The notes under the pieces were generated by a model that was not told the origin of the DNA, searched no databases, and was given only the letters and a program-made list of their open reading frames with translations. Shown here piece by piece: positions 19,058 through 29,070 of a DNA stretch of 64,000 nucleotides. The stretch comes from Pseudonocardia sp. MH-G8 (lineage in GTDB: Bacteria; Actinomycetota; Actinomycetes; Mycobacteriales; Pseudonocardiaceae), in contig NZ_NKYF01000004.1 of NCBI RefSeq assembly GCF_002262885.1, positions 124,710 through 188,709 of the forward strand. Reading direction: 5' to 3'. Each line of letters opens with the position of its first letter. The first letter of the stretch is position 1. Position numbers and translations under genes: made by a program.

Positions 19058-20740
19058 TCACCGCTTCCGGCGCAACGGGATGACGTCGGCCTCCCCCACG
19101 GGATCCGGGTCGAGACCGCGGCCGAGCTGCTCCAGCCCGGCGATGTAGGGGGCCACGTCGCCGTCGCCCTGCCCGGTGAGCAGCCCGTGCAGGTGCTCCA
19201 CCAGCACGTCGGCGATCGCGTGCAGCACGTCGTGGCGCTCCGCACCGGTGGCGAGCAGGCGCCGGGCGGCCTGCCAGACCTGCGGGGGATCGTCGGCCCA
19301 CAGCTGGTTGGCGACGATCTCGTGCACCGTGATGTGCAGCCGCGGGTTCACCCCCTCGACCGTGTCGGTGTCGGGGTCCGCGAGCGCCTCGTGGTACTCC
19401 GGGTGCTCGCCCTTGATGAGCACGCTGCGGTCGTCCGGGTCGCCGGGGTCCAGGAACGAGAACTCCTGGTCGCCGATCCGGGTCGCGACGCCGGGGACGG
19501 CGAACATCCGGCGCGCGAGCACGTCGGGCAGGTCCTGCGGGTTCAGCGACTCCAGATCGAGGCCGGCGAGGTAGGCGTCCACGACATCGTCCGGCACGTC
19601 GTACGGGACGGGATCGGCGTCGCCCGGCCCCCCGATCGCACCCACCATGTCGTCGACCTCGTCCGCCAGCTCGGCGAGCGCGGCCTCGGGCAGGCCGGCT
19701 CGTCGCCCCGCCCAGTCCGCCCAGGCACGCAGCGTCTCGGGCAGCGCCTCCAGTTCCTCCTGCGACACCGGCGGGCCGTCGTTCAGGGTCTCGTCGAGGA
19801 ACTGGTCGAGCATCCCGGGCCCGATCCGCAGCGGCCGGGCGGGCGAGACGGCGGCGCCGAACTCGACGAGCATCCCGGCGCATCCGCGCGCCCCGGGCGG
19901 GAGGTCGTGCGAGGTCAGGAACTCGTCCACGACGGCCGCCCGCGAGGCTTCGTCGGGGAGCGCGGGGACCGGCTCCACCGGGGTGGGCAGCAACCGCAAC
20001 CTGGCGGCGGCCAGGGCGCGGGATGCCGCGAACTCCTCGCCCACCGGCGGCTCGAGCGCGAGCTCCGCCGCGCTGTCGATGACGGCGAACGCCGGCACGA
20101 GCACCGCCGCGGCGTCACCGAGGGAGAGCTCGTGCTCGACGACGGAGTGCTCGTCCGCGAGGTCACGCAGGTCCGCGCGCGCCGCGTCCGGGTCCTCGGT
20201 GAAGAACGCTTCCTCCACCATCCCGCCGACCGTGTGGTCCACCAGTGCCACCAGCGCGTGACGGGCCCCGCCGCGCTCGACGACGAGCAGCACGGTGCTC
20301 TGGTCGCCGTAGACGTCGCCGTAGGCCCACGCCTCGACCGCGCGCTCGGTGCCGAGCGTCGGCACCCAGGCCGGCTCGTCCACCCCGCCCGCGACCAGCG
20401 CGTCGGCGCCGGCAGCGGCCTGCTCCCGCTGCCGCTGCGTGCCGAGGACCGCGATCACCCGCAGCAGCCCCACCGCGCCGGGGAGCCGCTTGCGGGCCGC
20501 GCGCGCCACGAGCTCCTCGCCGAACACGACCTCCGGGTCGGCGTCGACCAGCACCTTCCCCCACCACGCGCCGAGCAGGACCGACACGTACAGCTCGGCC
20601 TGCGTCGCGTCGGTGGCGGCCGCCATCTCGTGCACGGCGTCCGCGAGGATGCGGTCGGCGTGCACGTCCGACCCCGGTGCACCCTTCCGGCCGCGCGCCG
20701 CCGACTTCTTGCGCTTCCGTCCCTTGCTCTGCGGGCTCAC
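19058..20740 (-). CDS. DUF1841-domain protein
   Basis: 560 residues from the GTG at 20740. The N-terminus is very basic (SPQSKGRKRKKSAARGRKG), suggesting nucleic-acid contact or disorder. The last ~130 residues (HITVHEIVANQLWADDPPQVWQAARRL and so on) match DUF1841. The middle has no domain I recognise. The frame remains open upstream to 21394 inside the MetE-like gene, but that part is a shadow. It lies between the MetE-like gene and ligA, both on the same strand. Function unknown. Confidence 0.7.
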   Translation of the reverse strand: MSPQSKGRKRKKSAARGRKGAPGSDVHADRILADAVHEMAAATDATQAELYVSVLLGAWWGKVLVDADPEVVFGEELVARAARKRLPGAVGLLRVIAVLGTQRQREQAAAGADALVAGGVDEPAWVPTLGTERAVEAWAYGDVYGDQSTVLLVVERGGARHALVALVDHTVGGMVEEAFFTEDPDAARADLRDLADEHSVVEHELSLGDAAAVLVPAFAVIDSAAELALEPPVGEEFAASRALAAARLRLLPTPVEPVPALPDEASRAAVVDEFLTSHDLPPGARGCAGMLVEFGAAVSPARPLRIGPGMLDQFLDETLNDGPPVSQEELEALPETLRAWADWAGRRAGLPEAALAELADEVDDMVGAIGGPGDADPVPYDVPDDVVDAYLAGLDLESLNPQDLPDVLARRMFAVPGVATRIGDQEFSFLDPGDPDDRSVLIKGEHPEYHEALADPDTDTVEGVNPRLHITVHEIVANQLWADDPPQVWQAARRLLATGAERHDVLHAIADVLVEHLHGLLTGQGDGDVAPYIAGLEQLGRGLDPDPVGEADVIPLRRKR

Positions 20741-20762
20741 GCGGTCACCGTGCCAGACCGTG

Positions 20763-21917
20763 TCACCACTGCTCGGGTGGGTCCACGAAGGCCTGGCCCA
20801 GCTCGCGGGCGAGCTCCATCGCCCGCCGCGCCCATGTGGGTGTCGCGCCGGCGAGCCCGCAGGTGGGGGTGGGCACGGCGAGGGCCCCGAGGCGGGAGCG
20901 GTCGAAACCGAGCCGGTCGGCCAGGTCGAACGCGGGGCGCGCGAGATCGCGCAACCGCGGCGGCGCGGTGGGCTCGCGGGCCGGGACGAGGCCGAGCAGC
21001 AGCGGCGTGCCACCGTCCCAGACCTCGCCGAGCGCGTCGAGCGCCGCCGGCAGCGCCGTCTCGCCGTGGAAGGCGGGCAGGGTGGCGTCGATCCCGACAC
21101 CGGCGACCCCGGCGCCGGCGAGCAGCCGCACCGGCGGCCGGTCGGCGCAGCAGTGCACCACCACCGGTACCCCCAGGGCCGTGACGAGGTCGCGCAGGGC
21201 GTCCTGCGCCTCGTTGCGGCCCACGGCGCGCACGGTGCCGTACCCCGACGCGGTGGGCAGCACGCCGGCGAGCACCGCGGGCAGAGTCGGCTCGTCGAGC
21301 TGGACGAGGACCTGCGCGCCGGTGCGCGCCGCCACCTCGGCGACGTGCGTGCGCAGCCCCTCCTGGAGGCTGGCCGTGAACTCCCGGACCGCACCGGGGT
21401 CGGTCAGCACACGGTGCCCGCTGTGCAGCTCCACCGCCGCGGCCAGCGTCCACGGCCCGGCCGCCTGCACCTTGACCCATTCCGGGCGCGCGGTGTCGCA
21501 TGCCTCGTCGAGGGCGTCGAGGTCGGCGCGCAGCAGGTCGACGGCCCTGCGGTGGTCGACGCCGGGGCGCGCCGTGACCCGGTAGCCGGTGGGCACCACC
21601 TCGACGGCGATGTCGACGAGCAGCCCGGCCGTCCGGCCGATCATGTCCGCCCCGACACCCCGGGCCGGCAGCTCGGGCAGGTGCGGCAGCAGCGGCAGCT
21701 CGCCGACGACGGTGGCCGCCACCTCGCGCGGATCGGTGCCGGGCAGGGAACCCACGCCGGTGGCCGCACCGTCCGACCACCGGGCGGGCGGCGCGGCCAC
21801 GACGTCGTCGCCCGCCCCTGCGGGAACGGCGAACGCGCCGCCCCCCACCGTCTCCCCTGGGGAGGCGCCGGCCAGGCCGGCCGCGGCGAGCGCGGCCTCG
21901 AGCGGATCGGTACTCAC
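20763..21917 (-). CDS. MetE-like cobalamin-independent methionine synthase fold protein (Rv3015c-like)
   Basis: 384 residues. The UROD/MetE barrel is recognisable from QLDEPTLPAVLAGVLP, VVVHCCADRPP and VPTPTCGLAG, which supply His and Cys zinc ligands. It lacks the full-length (~750 residue) MetE architecture, so it is a core MetE-type protein like the one next to ligA in mycobacteria (Rv3015c). True methionine synthesis is not proved. GTG start at 21917; 22 bp upstream of the DUF1841 gene, so both are likely co-transcribed. Confidence 0.8.
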   Translation of the reverse strand: MSTDPLEAALAAAGLAGASPGETVGGGAFAVPAGAGDDVVAAPPARWSDGAATGVGSLPGTDPREVAATVVGELPLLPHLPELPARGVGADMIGRTAGLLVDIAVEVVPTGYRVTARPGVDHRRAVDLLRADLDALDEACDTARPEWVKVQAAGPWTLAAAVELHSGHRVLTDPGAVREFTASLQEGLRTHVAEVAARTGAQVLVQLDEPTLPAVLAGVLPTASGYGTVRAVGRNEAQDALRDLVTALGVPVVVHCCADRPPVRLLAGAGVAGVGIDATLPAFHGETALPAALDALGEVWDGGTPLLLGLVPAREPTAPPRLRDLARPAFDLADRLGFDRSRLGALAVPTPTCGLAGATPTWARRAMELARELGQAFVDPPEQW

Positions 21918-22187
21918 GGCCGCTGTCTACCACCGCCGTGCCCGCTCCCCCCGCCCGGGAGAGCCCATCCCCGCGAGAAGCACACGGGCGTCGTACGAAC
22001 GTGCGGGCGTCGAAACCGGCAGCGGCCGCGCCGTGATCCACCCGAGCCGTACACCAGGGCGGCGCTGGCAACGCTTAAGTGCCGCTCGAGGCGATCTCAG
22101 GCACATGATTGCTGCCAGCCGCACGACACGGTCGGGAGCGCGACCATCACCGACGGCTCGGACGGATCACGGCCGCGGCGTCGCGGA
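21918..22187. other. Gene-free spacer with an imperfect inverted repeat
   Basis: No gene is supported. 22031-22050 and 22153-22172 are inverse complements at 18 of 20 positions (left arm CCGTGATCCACCCGAGCCGT), giving a ~140-bp element. The 12-mer TCGGACGGATCA of the right arm recurs at 49200 and 62257. Part of this stretch also resembles the degenerate sequence at 49060-49330. Confidence 0.55.
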
Positions 22188-22356
22188 GCGCGACACCCAC
22201 GCACCCAGACCCCGACTCGCGAGCTCCTGCGCCCGACTCGCGGAAGGGACGCAGCACGTCCGCGAGTCGCGCGCCCCCACCCGCGAGTCGCGCGCCCATA
22301 CCCGCGAGTCGCGCTGCAACACCCGCGAGTCGCGCTGTGGGAAGCGCGAGTCGCGC
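22188..22356. repeat. 21-bp periodic GCGAGTCGC array A
   Basis: A 36-nt cap (22188-22223, ending GACTCGCGAG) and one more GACTCGCG unit 21 bp on, followed by five inverted units with CGCGAG at 22261, 22282, 22303, 22324 and 22345: exactly 21 bp apart. The core GCGA-G-TCGC is an odd palindrome. The last unit touches the mnmA stop codon (22356-22358), so the array starts at the 3' end of mnmA and runs towards the MetE-like gene. Confidence 0.85.
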
Positions 22357-23432
22357 TACGCGGCCGCAGTGATCGTGGCGCTGCCCAGCACCACGTCGCC
22401 GTCCGCGTCGGGGCGGTAGAGGGCTACGGCCTGGCCCGGGGCGACGCCGCGCAACGGCTCTGCGAGCTCGACGCGCAAGCCGTCGGGGGCCGGCTCTGCG
22501 ACGGCCGGGGCGATGCCGCCGTGGGCGCGGACCTGCGCCACGCAGTCGAACCGGGGACCGGGAGCGCTGCCCGCGCTCCACACCGGCCGGCCCGCCTCGA
22601 TCGTGCGGACGTCGAGCGCCGCGGCCGGGCCCACCCGCACCGTGCCGGTGGCGGGCTCGATGCCGAGCACGTAGCGCGGCCGGCCGTCGGCGGCGGGGGC
22701 GTCGACGCCGAGGCCCTTGCGCTGCCCGACGGTGAACCCGTGCACGCCGTCGTGGCGGGCGAGCTCGGCGCCGGTGTCGGCGTCGACGACGGCGCCGGGG
22801 CGCACGCCGAGCCTGCTGCCGAGGAAGGTGCGGGTGTCGCCGGAGGGGATGAAGCAGATGTCGTGGCTGTCGGGCTTCTCGGCCACGCGCAGCCCGCGCT
22901 CGGCGGCCTCGGCGCGCACGTCCGGCTTCGGGGTGTCGCCGATCGGGAACATCGCGTGCGCGAGCTGGTGCGCGGTGAGCACGGCGAGCACGTAGGACTG
23001 GTCCTTGTCGGCGTCGACGGCCCGGCGCAGCTCCCCGCCGACCAACTGCGCGTAGTGCCCGGTGCAGACCGCGTCGAAGCCCAGCGCGAGCGCCTTCTCC
23101 AGCAGCGCGGAGAACTTGATCTTCTCGTTGCACCGCAGGCACGGGTTCGGCGTCTGACCCGCGGCGTAGGCGGCGACGAAGTCGTCCACCACGTCCTCGG
23201 TGAACCGGGCGGCGAAGTCCCACACGTAGAACGGGATGCCGAGCACGTCGGCGGCGCGGCGGGCGTCGCCCGCGTCCTCCCGCGAGCAGCAGCCGCGCGA
23301 GCCGCTGCGCAGCGCGTCCGGGGTCTGCGACAGCGCGAGGTGCACGCCGACGACGTCGTGCCCGGCGTCGACGGCGCGCGCCGCAGCCACCGCCGAGTCG
23401 ACGCCACCGCTCATCGCGGCCAGAACCCTCAT
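22356..23432 (-). CDS. mnmA: tRNA 2-thiouridylase MnmA
   Basis: 358 residues. MnmA thiolates U34 of tRNA Lys, Glu and Gln. The PP-loop [13 protein letters not shown] at the N-terminus binds ATP; the two catalytic Cys are those of [12 protein letters not shown] and DICFIPSG. The substrate-recognition C-terminus ([14 protein letters not shown]) is intact. Its ATG overlaps the cysteine desulfurase stop (ATGA), which fits, because the desulfurase supplies sulfur. Repeat array A begins at its stop codon. Confidence 0.96.
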   Translation of the reverse strand: MRVLAAMSGGVDSAVAAARAVDAGHDVVGVHLALSQTPDALRSGSRGCCSREDAGDARRAADVLGIPFYVWDFAARFTEDVVDDFVAAYAAGQTPNPCLRCNEKIKFSALLEKALALGFDAVCTGHYAQLVGGELRRAVDADKDQSYVLAVLTAHQLAHAMFPIGDTPKPDVRAEAAERGLRVAEKPDSHDICFIPSGDTRTFLGSRLGVRPGAVVDADTGAELARHDGVHGFTVGQRKGLGVDAPAADGRPRYVLGIEPATGTVRVGPAAALDVRTIEAGRPVWSAGSAPGPRFDCVAQVRAHGGIAPAVAEPAPDGLRVELAEPLRGVAPGQAVALYRPDADGDVVLGSATITAAA

Positions 23433-24670
23433 CGTGCCAACGCCGCCTGCCCCGCGCGGCGGGCGCGCTCGACCACCGGCGCGATCACGGCGGCGACCGC
23501 GTCGACGTCTGCGGCGGTGGAGGTGTGCCCGAGGGAGAACCGCAGCGAGCCGCGCGCCGTGGCCTCGTCGGCGCCCATCGCGAGGAGCACGTGGCTGGGC
23601 TGCGCCACGCCTGCCGTGCACGCCGAGCCGGTGGAGCACTCCACGCCCTGCGCGTCGAGCAGCATGAGCAGGCTGTCGCCCTCGCACCCGGGGAAGGACA
23701 GGTGGGCATTGCCGGGCAGCCGCGAGGCCCCGCCCTCGACGACCCCGGTGCCCGGGTCGCCGTTGAGCGTGGCCTCCGGGACCGCCGCCAGGATCTTCGC
23801 GACCAGGTCGTCGCGCAGCGCGGCGAGGGCGGTGGACTTGCGCGGCGCGTCGGCCACCGCGAGCTCCACGGCCGTGGCCAGGCCCACCACAGCGGGGGTG
23901 TCGAGCGTGCCGGACCGCACGTCGCGCTCCTGACCGCCCCCGTGCAGCAGCGGCGTGAGCGCCACCTCGCGCCCCAGCAGCAGCGCACCCGCCCCGATCG
24001 GGCCGCCGAGCTTGTGGCCGGTGAGGGTGAGCGCGTCGGCGCCGCACGCGGCGAAGCCGACGCCGAGCACGCCGACGGCCTGCACGGCGTCGCTGTGCAA
24101 CGGGACGCCGAACTCGTGGGCGATGGCCGCGAGCTCGCGCACCGGATTGACCGTGCCGACCTCGTTGTTGGCCCACATCACCGACACCAACGCGACGCGC
24201 TCGGGCTCGCGGGCCAGCGCGGCGCGCAGCGTCTCCGGCCGGACGCGGCCGACGTCGTCGACGTCCAGCAGCTCGACCTCGGCGCCCTCGTGCGCGGCGA
24301 GCCACTGCGCCGCGTCGAGCACGGCGTGGTGCTCGATCGCCGACACCAGCACGCGGGTGCGCCGTGCGTCGGCCGCGCGGCGCGACCAGTAGAGGCCCTT
24401 GACGGCCAGGTTGTCGCTCTCGGTGCCGCCGGTGGTGAGCACGACCTCCGACGGGCGCGCGCCGACCGCGGCGGCGATCCGCTCGCGCGCCTCCTCGACG
24501 TCGCGACGGGCGCGGCGCCCCGCTGTGTGCAGCGAGGACGCGTTGCCGGTGCGGGACAGTGCCTCTGCCATCGCCGCCACGGCCTCGGGGAGCATCGGCG
24601 TGGTGGCGGCGTGGTCGAGGTAGGTCGCACTCGTGGCGGCCACCTCCTCAACTCGATCGGCTCCGGGCAA
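23429..24670 (-). CDS. Cysteine desulfurase (IscS/NifS type)
   Basis: 413 residues. PLP enzyme that moves sulfur from cysteine to a carrier. [10 protein letters not shown] begins the fold, the PLP Lys lies in TGHKLGGP and the catalytic Cys in [10 protein letters not shown]. Start uncertain: TTG at 24670, or GTG at 24643, which lies directly after GAGGAG. Overlaps mnmA by 4 bp, so it most likely feeds tRNA thiolation as well as Fe-S assembly. Equivalent to the iscS-trmU pair of mycobacteria. Confidence 0.93.
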   Translation of the reverse strand: MPGADRVEEVAATSATYLDHAATTPMLPEAVAAMAEALSRTGNASSLHTAGRRARRDVEEARERIAAAVGARPSEVVLTTGGTESDNLAVKGLYWSRRAADARRTRVLVSAIEHHAVLDAAQWLAAHEGAEVELLDVDDVGRVRPETLRAALAREPERVALVSVMWANNEVGTVNPVRELAAIAHEFGVPLHSDAVQAVGVLGVGFAACGADALTLTGHKLGGPIGAGALLLGREVALTPLLHGGGQERDVRSGTLDTPAVVGLATAVELAVADAPRKSTALAALRDDLVAKILAAVPEATLNGDPGTGVVEGGASRLPGNAHLSFPGCEGDSLLMLLDAQGVECSTGSACTAGVAQPSHVLLAMGADEATARGSLRFSLGHTSTAADVDAVAAVIAPVVERARRAGQAALAR

Positions 24671-24728
24671 GGATAGTCGCCCGGCCGCGGCGACCCGGCC
24701 GCGGTGGCGTCGAGCACGGGCTCCGACG

Positions 24729-25541
24729 TCAGGCCGCGACCCTTGCTCGGACGCGGCGCGCCGCCGGGTGCGGAACGCCGGTCACCGCCGCGACCGCCTC
24801 GCCCGCTCCCCGGGCCAGCTCGCGGCGGTCGGCAGAGGGCGGCAGCGCCGGCAGGATCGTCAGCTCGCAGTGCAGGGTCGGCATCCGCAGCACCTGCATT
24901 AGCGAGTCCCCCAACGTCTGCTCCCCGATGAACGTGGCGGCCGGGGCGCGCGTGCCGTCCGGCCCGCGCAGGACGGCGGCCACCGGCCGCACCGGGGCAC
25001 CGGCGTCGATCGCGGCCTGGAACACCGCCCGCCGGAACGGGCCGGCCGCGGCGCCGCACCACGTGGTGCCCTCGGGGTACACGGCGACGTCCGCGCCGGC
25101 GCGCAGGGCAGCGGCCGTCGCGCCGACCGTGTCCGGCAGCCCGCGCAGCCCGGCCCGGTCCACGAACAGCGCACCGGCGCGACGCGCGACGGCACCGATC
25201 ACCGGCCAGTCGCTCATCTCCCGCTTCGCCACGGGGCGCACCGGGCGCAGCGACGCCACCGCGAGCACCTCGATCCAGGACAGGTGGTTGACGGCCAGCA
25301 GCTCCCCGCCCGTGCCGAGCTCCCCCGTGACGCGCACCCGCACACCGCTGCACCGCAGCACGGCGCGGCAGCAGCTGCAGAGCCAGCGCGCGCGGGTGGC
25401 CGCGGGCAGCACTGCGACCCCGACGAGGGTGGCCACCAGCACCGCCGCCAGCCCGACGAGCCGGGCCGCCACGACCCACACCGACCTGGCCGGGCCGCGG
25501 TCGTCGGACAGGCAGTCCGGGCCGCACGGGGATGCGGGCAT
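24729..25541 (-). CDS. PlsC-type 1-acyl-glycerol-3-phosphate acyltransferase
   Basis: 270 residues from the ATG at 25541; a GTG further upstream near 25614 is possible. A hydrophobic segment (about 22-45) precedes the acyltransferase domain. Block I reads NHLSWIE, so the usual His-x4-Asp is His-x4-Glu. Block III is VYPEGTTW. It probably acylates lysophosphatidate or a related lipid. The upstream OlsB-like gene is on the same strand, a pairing known from mycobacteria (Rv3026c-Rv3027c). Confidence 0.8.
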   Translation of the reverse strand: MPASPCGPDCLSDDRGPARSVWVVAARLVGLAAVLVATLVGVAVLPAATRARWLCSCCRAVLRCSGVRVRVTGELGTGGELLAVNHLSWIEVLAVASLRPVRPVAKREMSDWPVIGAVARRAGALFVDRAGLRGLPDTVGATAAALRAGADVAVYPEGTTWCGAAAGPFRRAVFQAAIDAGAPVRPVAAVLRGPDGTRAPAATFIGEQTLGDSLMQVLRMPTLHCELTILPALPPSADRRELARGAGEAVAAVTGVPHPAARRVRARVAA

Positions 25542-25624
25542 CCACCCCGACGGCGGCGCCGGGTGCGCCGACACCGTGCCCGCCCGGGCCGGCACGGTCC
25601 GCCGTACGAGTGCGACCGCCACCG

Positions 25625-26389
25625 CTACGCCCCGCCGAGGAAGAAGCGCGCGTACCGCTCGTCGAGGTGGTCCAGGCCCAGCAGGATCAGGAAGTCGGCG
25701 CAGTCGAAGTCGGGGTCCAGCGCCGGCGGCCCGCAGACCCAGGCGCCGAGGCGCAGGTAGCCCTGCACCAGCGGGGGGATCGCGGCCCGGCCGGGCCTGC
25801 GCAGCACGGGCGGGCGCCACGGCAGCCGCGGCTGCACCCGGTAGGGCTCGGGCGACAGGTGCCGGGCCAGCGCGCGGTCCCACACGGTGCCGGCAGCCGC
25901 CCCGCCGTCGGCGAGCGGGACGCTCGCGCACCCGACGAGCCAGCGGTGACCGGTGAGCAGCATGTAGCGGGCGATGCCGGCCCACACCAGGCCGACGACG
26001 GCACCGTTGCGGTGCTCCGGGTGCACGCACGAGCGCCCGGTCTCCACCATCGACGGGCGCAGCGGCGCGAGCTCGTCCAGCACGAACTCGCCGTCGGCGT
26101 ACAGCCGGCCCGCACGCGCCGCACCCGAGGGCGGCAACATCCGGTAGGTGCCGACGATCTCGCCGCCGGCCTCCTCCCGGACCAGGAGGTGGTCGCAGAA
26201 CGCGTCGAAGGGGTCGATGTCGAGGCCGGGTTCCGGGGAGTGCAGGACCGCGCCGAGCTCGTCGGCGAAGACCTGGTGGCGCAGCCGCTGGGCCGCGCGC
26301 ACCTCGTCGGGATCGGAGGTGAGCAGGAGGGAGTAGCGGTGGGACGACGCCGACTGCGACGTCCGGGCAAGCACCTGCGTCGAGGTCAC
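25625..26389 (-). CDS. OlsB-like GNAT N-acyltransferase
   Basis: 254 residues from a GTG at 26389. RLRHQVFADELGA, DPFDAFCDHLLVRE, GTYRMLPP and ETGRSCVHPEHRNGAVVGLVWAGI match the acyl-ACP-dependent N-acyltransferase (ornithine lipid OlsB / autoinducer-synthase-like) family. It probably transfers an acyl chain to an amine. The next gene is a PlsC-type acyltransferase, so a two-step acylated-amine lipid such as ornithine lipid is possible, but substrate is inference. Confidence 0.75.
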   Translation of the reverse strand: MTSTQVLARTSQSASSHRYSLLLTSDPDEVRAAQRLRHQVFADELGAVLHSPEPGLDIDPFDAFCDHLLVREEAGGEIVGTYRMLPPSGAARAGRLYADGEFVLDELAPLRPSMVETGRSCVHPEHRNGAVVGLVWAGIARYMLLTGHRWLVGCASVPLADGGAAAGTVWDRALARHLSPEPYRVQPRLPWRPPVLRRPGRAAIPPLVQGYLRLGAWVCGPPALDPDFDCADFLILLGLDHLDERYARFFLGGA

Positions 26390-26491
26390 GCGGGTCTTGG
26401 TACGGGCCGCAGGCAACACCCGTACCCGGATGCATCGACGACCGGGTGGCAGGCGGATGAACTCCGCCGCCCGGCCGGAGCCCGAGACGGG

Positions 26492-26731
26492 TCAGGAACG
26501 AACTGCGCGCCCGCCCAGCCAGAAGACCGCCGAGAGCACGGGCACCAGCGCGAGTGGCACGAGCAGGTTGAACCAGAGCTCGATCCCGGGTGGCCCGTCC
26601 GCGTCGAACGTGAGCTCGAGGACCCCGGGCAGATCGATCGTCACTCGCGCGAAGAAGCCCACCAGCAGCAGGGCCACCGAGGCGCCGGCGACCACCGCGA
26701 GAGCGGCGGTCAACGCCGTCCTGAACGCCAT
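26492..26731 (-). CDS. Small two-helix membrane protein
   Basis: 79 residues with two hydrophobic segments (about 5-29 and 50-70) separated by an acidic/polar stretch (VTIDLPGVLELTFDADG) and ending in RAVRS. No known domain. It sits between etfA and the OlsB-like gene on the same strand. The size, clear membrane layout and start after a GGCGGAA sequence make it a plausible gene. Confidence 0.5.
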   Translation of the reverse strand: MAFRTALTAALAVVAGASVALLLVGFFARVTIDLPGVLELTFDADGPPGIELWFNLLVPLALVPVLSAVFWLGGRAVRS

Positions 26732-26846
26732 TTCCGCCCGCCCCCCGCCGGCACCGCACCCGAACCGAACATAGTCGCGTCGGGGACGCCGGGACAGCCG
26801 CGTGCCCCGGGCGGCCTGGCCGCCCGGGGCACGTCGGAGGCTGCGC

Positions 26847-27794
26847 TCAGCCCTTGCGCTTGGCGACTTCCTCCTGCAGCTGAGGGGCGACCTTGAACAG
26901 GTCGCCCACCACGCCGTAGTCGGCGATCTCGAAGATCGGCGCCTCCGCGTCCTTGTTCACCGCGATGATCGTCTTCGACGTCTGCATCCCGGCCCGGTGC
27001 TGGATGGCGCCGGAGATGCCCAGCGCGATGTACACCTGCGGGGAGACCGTCTTGCCGGTCTGACCCACCTGGAACTGGTGCGGGTAGTAGCCCGAGTCCA
27101 CGGCCGCGCGCGACGCGCCGACCGCCGCGCCGAGCGAATCGGCCAGCGCCTCGACCACCGAGAAGTCCTCCGCCGAGCCGACACCACGGCCGCCGGACAC
27201 GACCACGGACGCCTCGGTCAGCTCCGGGCGGTCACCACCGGTGATCGGCTCCCGGCTCGAGACGGCGGCCGAGCGCCCACCGGCGGCGGCCACCTCCACC
27301 GTCTCCTCCGCGCCCGCACCCGGCGCCGCCTCGGCGTCGACCGAACCCGGCCGCACCGTGATCACCGGGTGAGCGGTGTTCGCCTTCGCCTCGGCGATGA
27401 ACGCACCGCCGAACACCGAGTGCGTGGCCCCCTCCGGGGTCACGGCGACGACGTCGCCCAGCAGCCCGGAGCCGGTGCGCACGGCAACCCGGCCGGCGAT
27501 CTCCTTGCCGTCCGCGGACACCGCGATCAGCACCGCCGCCGGGTCTTTCGACTCCACCAGCGACGACAGCACCGACACCTCGGGCGAGAGGAACTCGCCC
27601 GAGTCGGTCTCCGCGACGTAGATCTTCGCCGCGCCGTACTCCTTCAGGCCGTCGGCCAGCTTGCCCGCCGTGCCCGCGGGCCCGACGACGACGGCGGACG
27701 GCTCACCCAGCGCACGCGCCGCGGTCAGCAGCTCGAACGTGCTCTTCTTGATCTCACCCTCGAGGTGGTCGACGAGGACCAGCACCTCAGCCAT
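26847..27794 (-). CDS. etfA: Electron transfer flavoprotein subunit alpha
   Basis: 315 residues. The C-terminal FAD-binding part is clear: [49 protein letters not shown] and [13 protein letters not shown]. It forms a dimer with EtfB and takes electrons from acyl-CoA dehydrogenases to the quinone pool. It follows etfB by 33 bp. Same strand order as mycobacterial fixA-fixB. Confidence 0.96.
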   Translation of the reverse strand: MAEVLVLVDHLEGEIKKSTFELLTAARALGEPSAVVVGPAGTAGKLADGLKEYGAAKIYVAETDSGEFLSPEVSVLSSLVESKDPAAVLIAVSADGKEIAGRVAVRTGSGLLGDVVAVTPEGATHSVFGGAFIAEAKANTAHPVITVRPGSVDAEAAPGAGAEETVEVAAAGGRSAAVSSREPITGGDRPELTEASVVVSGGRGVGSAEDFSVVEALADSLGAAVGASRAAVDSGYYPHQFQVGQTGKTVSPQVYIALGISGAIQHRAGMQTSKTIIAVNKDAEAPIFEIADYGVVGDLFKVAPQLQEEVAKRKG

Positions 27795-27827
27795 GGGTCT
27801 GTCTCCTAACTCTCTCGTCGATCCGTC

Positions 27828-28610
27828 TCAGATGAGCTTCTGCGACACCAGGTAGGCGGCGATCTTCGAGCCGCCGTCACCCTCGTCCTCGACCTTCTCG
27901 CCCGCGCTCTTGGGCGGCTTGGGCTGCGAGGACGTGACGGTCGACAGCGCGGCGGCCAGGCCGACCTCGGAGGCGTCGATGCCGGCGTCGGCCAGGCCGA
28001 TCGTCGCCACCGGCTTCTTCTTCGCCGCCATGATCCCCTTGAACGACGGGTACCGCGGCTCGTTGATCTTCTCACCCACGCTCACCACGGCGGGCAACTC
28101 GGCAGTCAGGATCGTGACGCCGTCGTCGGTCTCGCGCTTCACCGTGATCGAGGAACCGTCCACGGTGATCTCGCGGGCGTGCGTCAGTGCCGGCAGTCCC
28201 AGCACGTCGGCCACCATCGCCGGCACGGCGCCGCCGCGACCGTCGGAGGCCTCGTTGCCGGCCACCACGAGGTCCACGCCCTCGACCGTGCCGATCGCCT
28301 TCGCCAACGCGCGCGCCGTCTGCACCGCGCACGACCCGGCCAGCGCCTCGTCGGAGAGGTGCACCGCCTTGTCCGCACCCATCGACAGGGCCTTGCGGAT
28401 CGCGTCCGTGGCGCGGTCGGGACCCATCGTGAGGACGGTCACCTCGGACCCGTCGTGGGCCTCTTTCAGCTGCAGCGCTGCCTCCACCGCACGCTCGTTG
28501 ATCTCGTCGAGCACCGAGTCGGTGGCGTCGCGGTCCAACGTGCCGTCGGACCTCAGCTTCCGCTCCGAATACGTGTCGGGCACCTGCTTGACCAGCACGA
28601 CGATGTTCAT
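27828..28610 (-). CDS. etfB: Electron transfer flavoprotein subunit beta
   Basis: 260 residues from the ATG at 28610, with AGAGGT just upstream. IVVLVKQVPDTYSERKL, LDEINERAVEAALQLKE and LVVAGNEASDGRGGAVP are typical of EtfB. It binds AMP and pairs with EtfA. The frame upstream of 28610 is not used. First gene of the etfB-etfA pair. Confidence 0.96.
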   Translation of the reverse strand: MNIVVLVKQVPDTYSERKLRSDGTLDRDATDSVLDEINERAVEAALQLKEAHDGSEVTVLTMGPDRATDAIRKALSMGADKAVHLSDEALAGSCAVQTARALAKAIGTVEGVDLVVAGNEASDGRGGAVPAMVADVLGLPALTHAREITVDGSSITVKRETDDGVTILTAELPAVVSVGEKINEPRYPSFKGIMAAKKKPVATIGLADAGIDASEVGLAAALSTVTSSQPKPPKSAGEKVEDEGDGGSKIAAYLVSQKLI

Positions 28611-28841
28611 CGGACCTCTTCGACCTCCTGCCGGTGCGGACCTGCCGCGGTGGGTCTCTCGGACGCTGGGCACGGCGCCCGTCCGCCGACAATGCCATCG
28701 GGGTTGCGGCTCGGCCCGGCGGGCGCCCGTTTCGGGCAATTGTTACCGGGGGGTAGCCATCCAGCAAACGGCTCCGCAGGTGAAACTCCTCACCTGCGGT
28801 GCAGGCGGTGTGAACGCCCACCACGGAGGGTATTCCGGCGA

Positions 28842-28982
28842 ATGCCTCTTCTCCAGCGCATCCGTGCCTTCCTCGCCAGCCCCCAGGGCAGGCGGATGAC
28901 CGACCAGGGTCGGCGCATGGCGGCCGACCCCCGCAACCGGGAGCGCGCCCGGGGCCTGTTCGCGCGCCTGCGCCGCCGCTGA
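28842..28982 (+). CDS. Small basic protein
   Basis: 46 residues, MPLLQRIRAFLASPQGRRM at the start and RERARGLFARLRRR at the end, very Arg-rich with an amphipathic pattern. GGAGGG at 28825-28830 is 11 nt upstream of the ATG. Small proteins of this pattern (SPxGRR...NRxRxxxLxxRLRRR) recur in actinobacteria as I recall, but function is unknown. Divergent to etfB. Confidence 0.5.
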   Translation: MPLLQRIRAFLASPQGRRMTDQGRRMAADPRNRERARGLFARLRRR

Positions 28983-29070
28983 CCGCACACCGACGCCACA
29001 CCGGACGAGGCGCAGCCCTGCTCGACGCTACGGTCGGGGACGTGCCCCACGCGACGACAGGACGACCGAG

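Noticed and set aside
20763..21917. True methionine synthase metE
   Set aside because: Half the length of MetE and only the core barrel; called MetE-like instead.
22031..22172. Insertion sequence
   Set aside because: Inverted repeats but only 142 bp and no transposase frame; at best a MITE-like relic.
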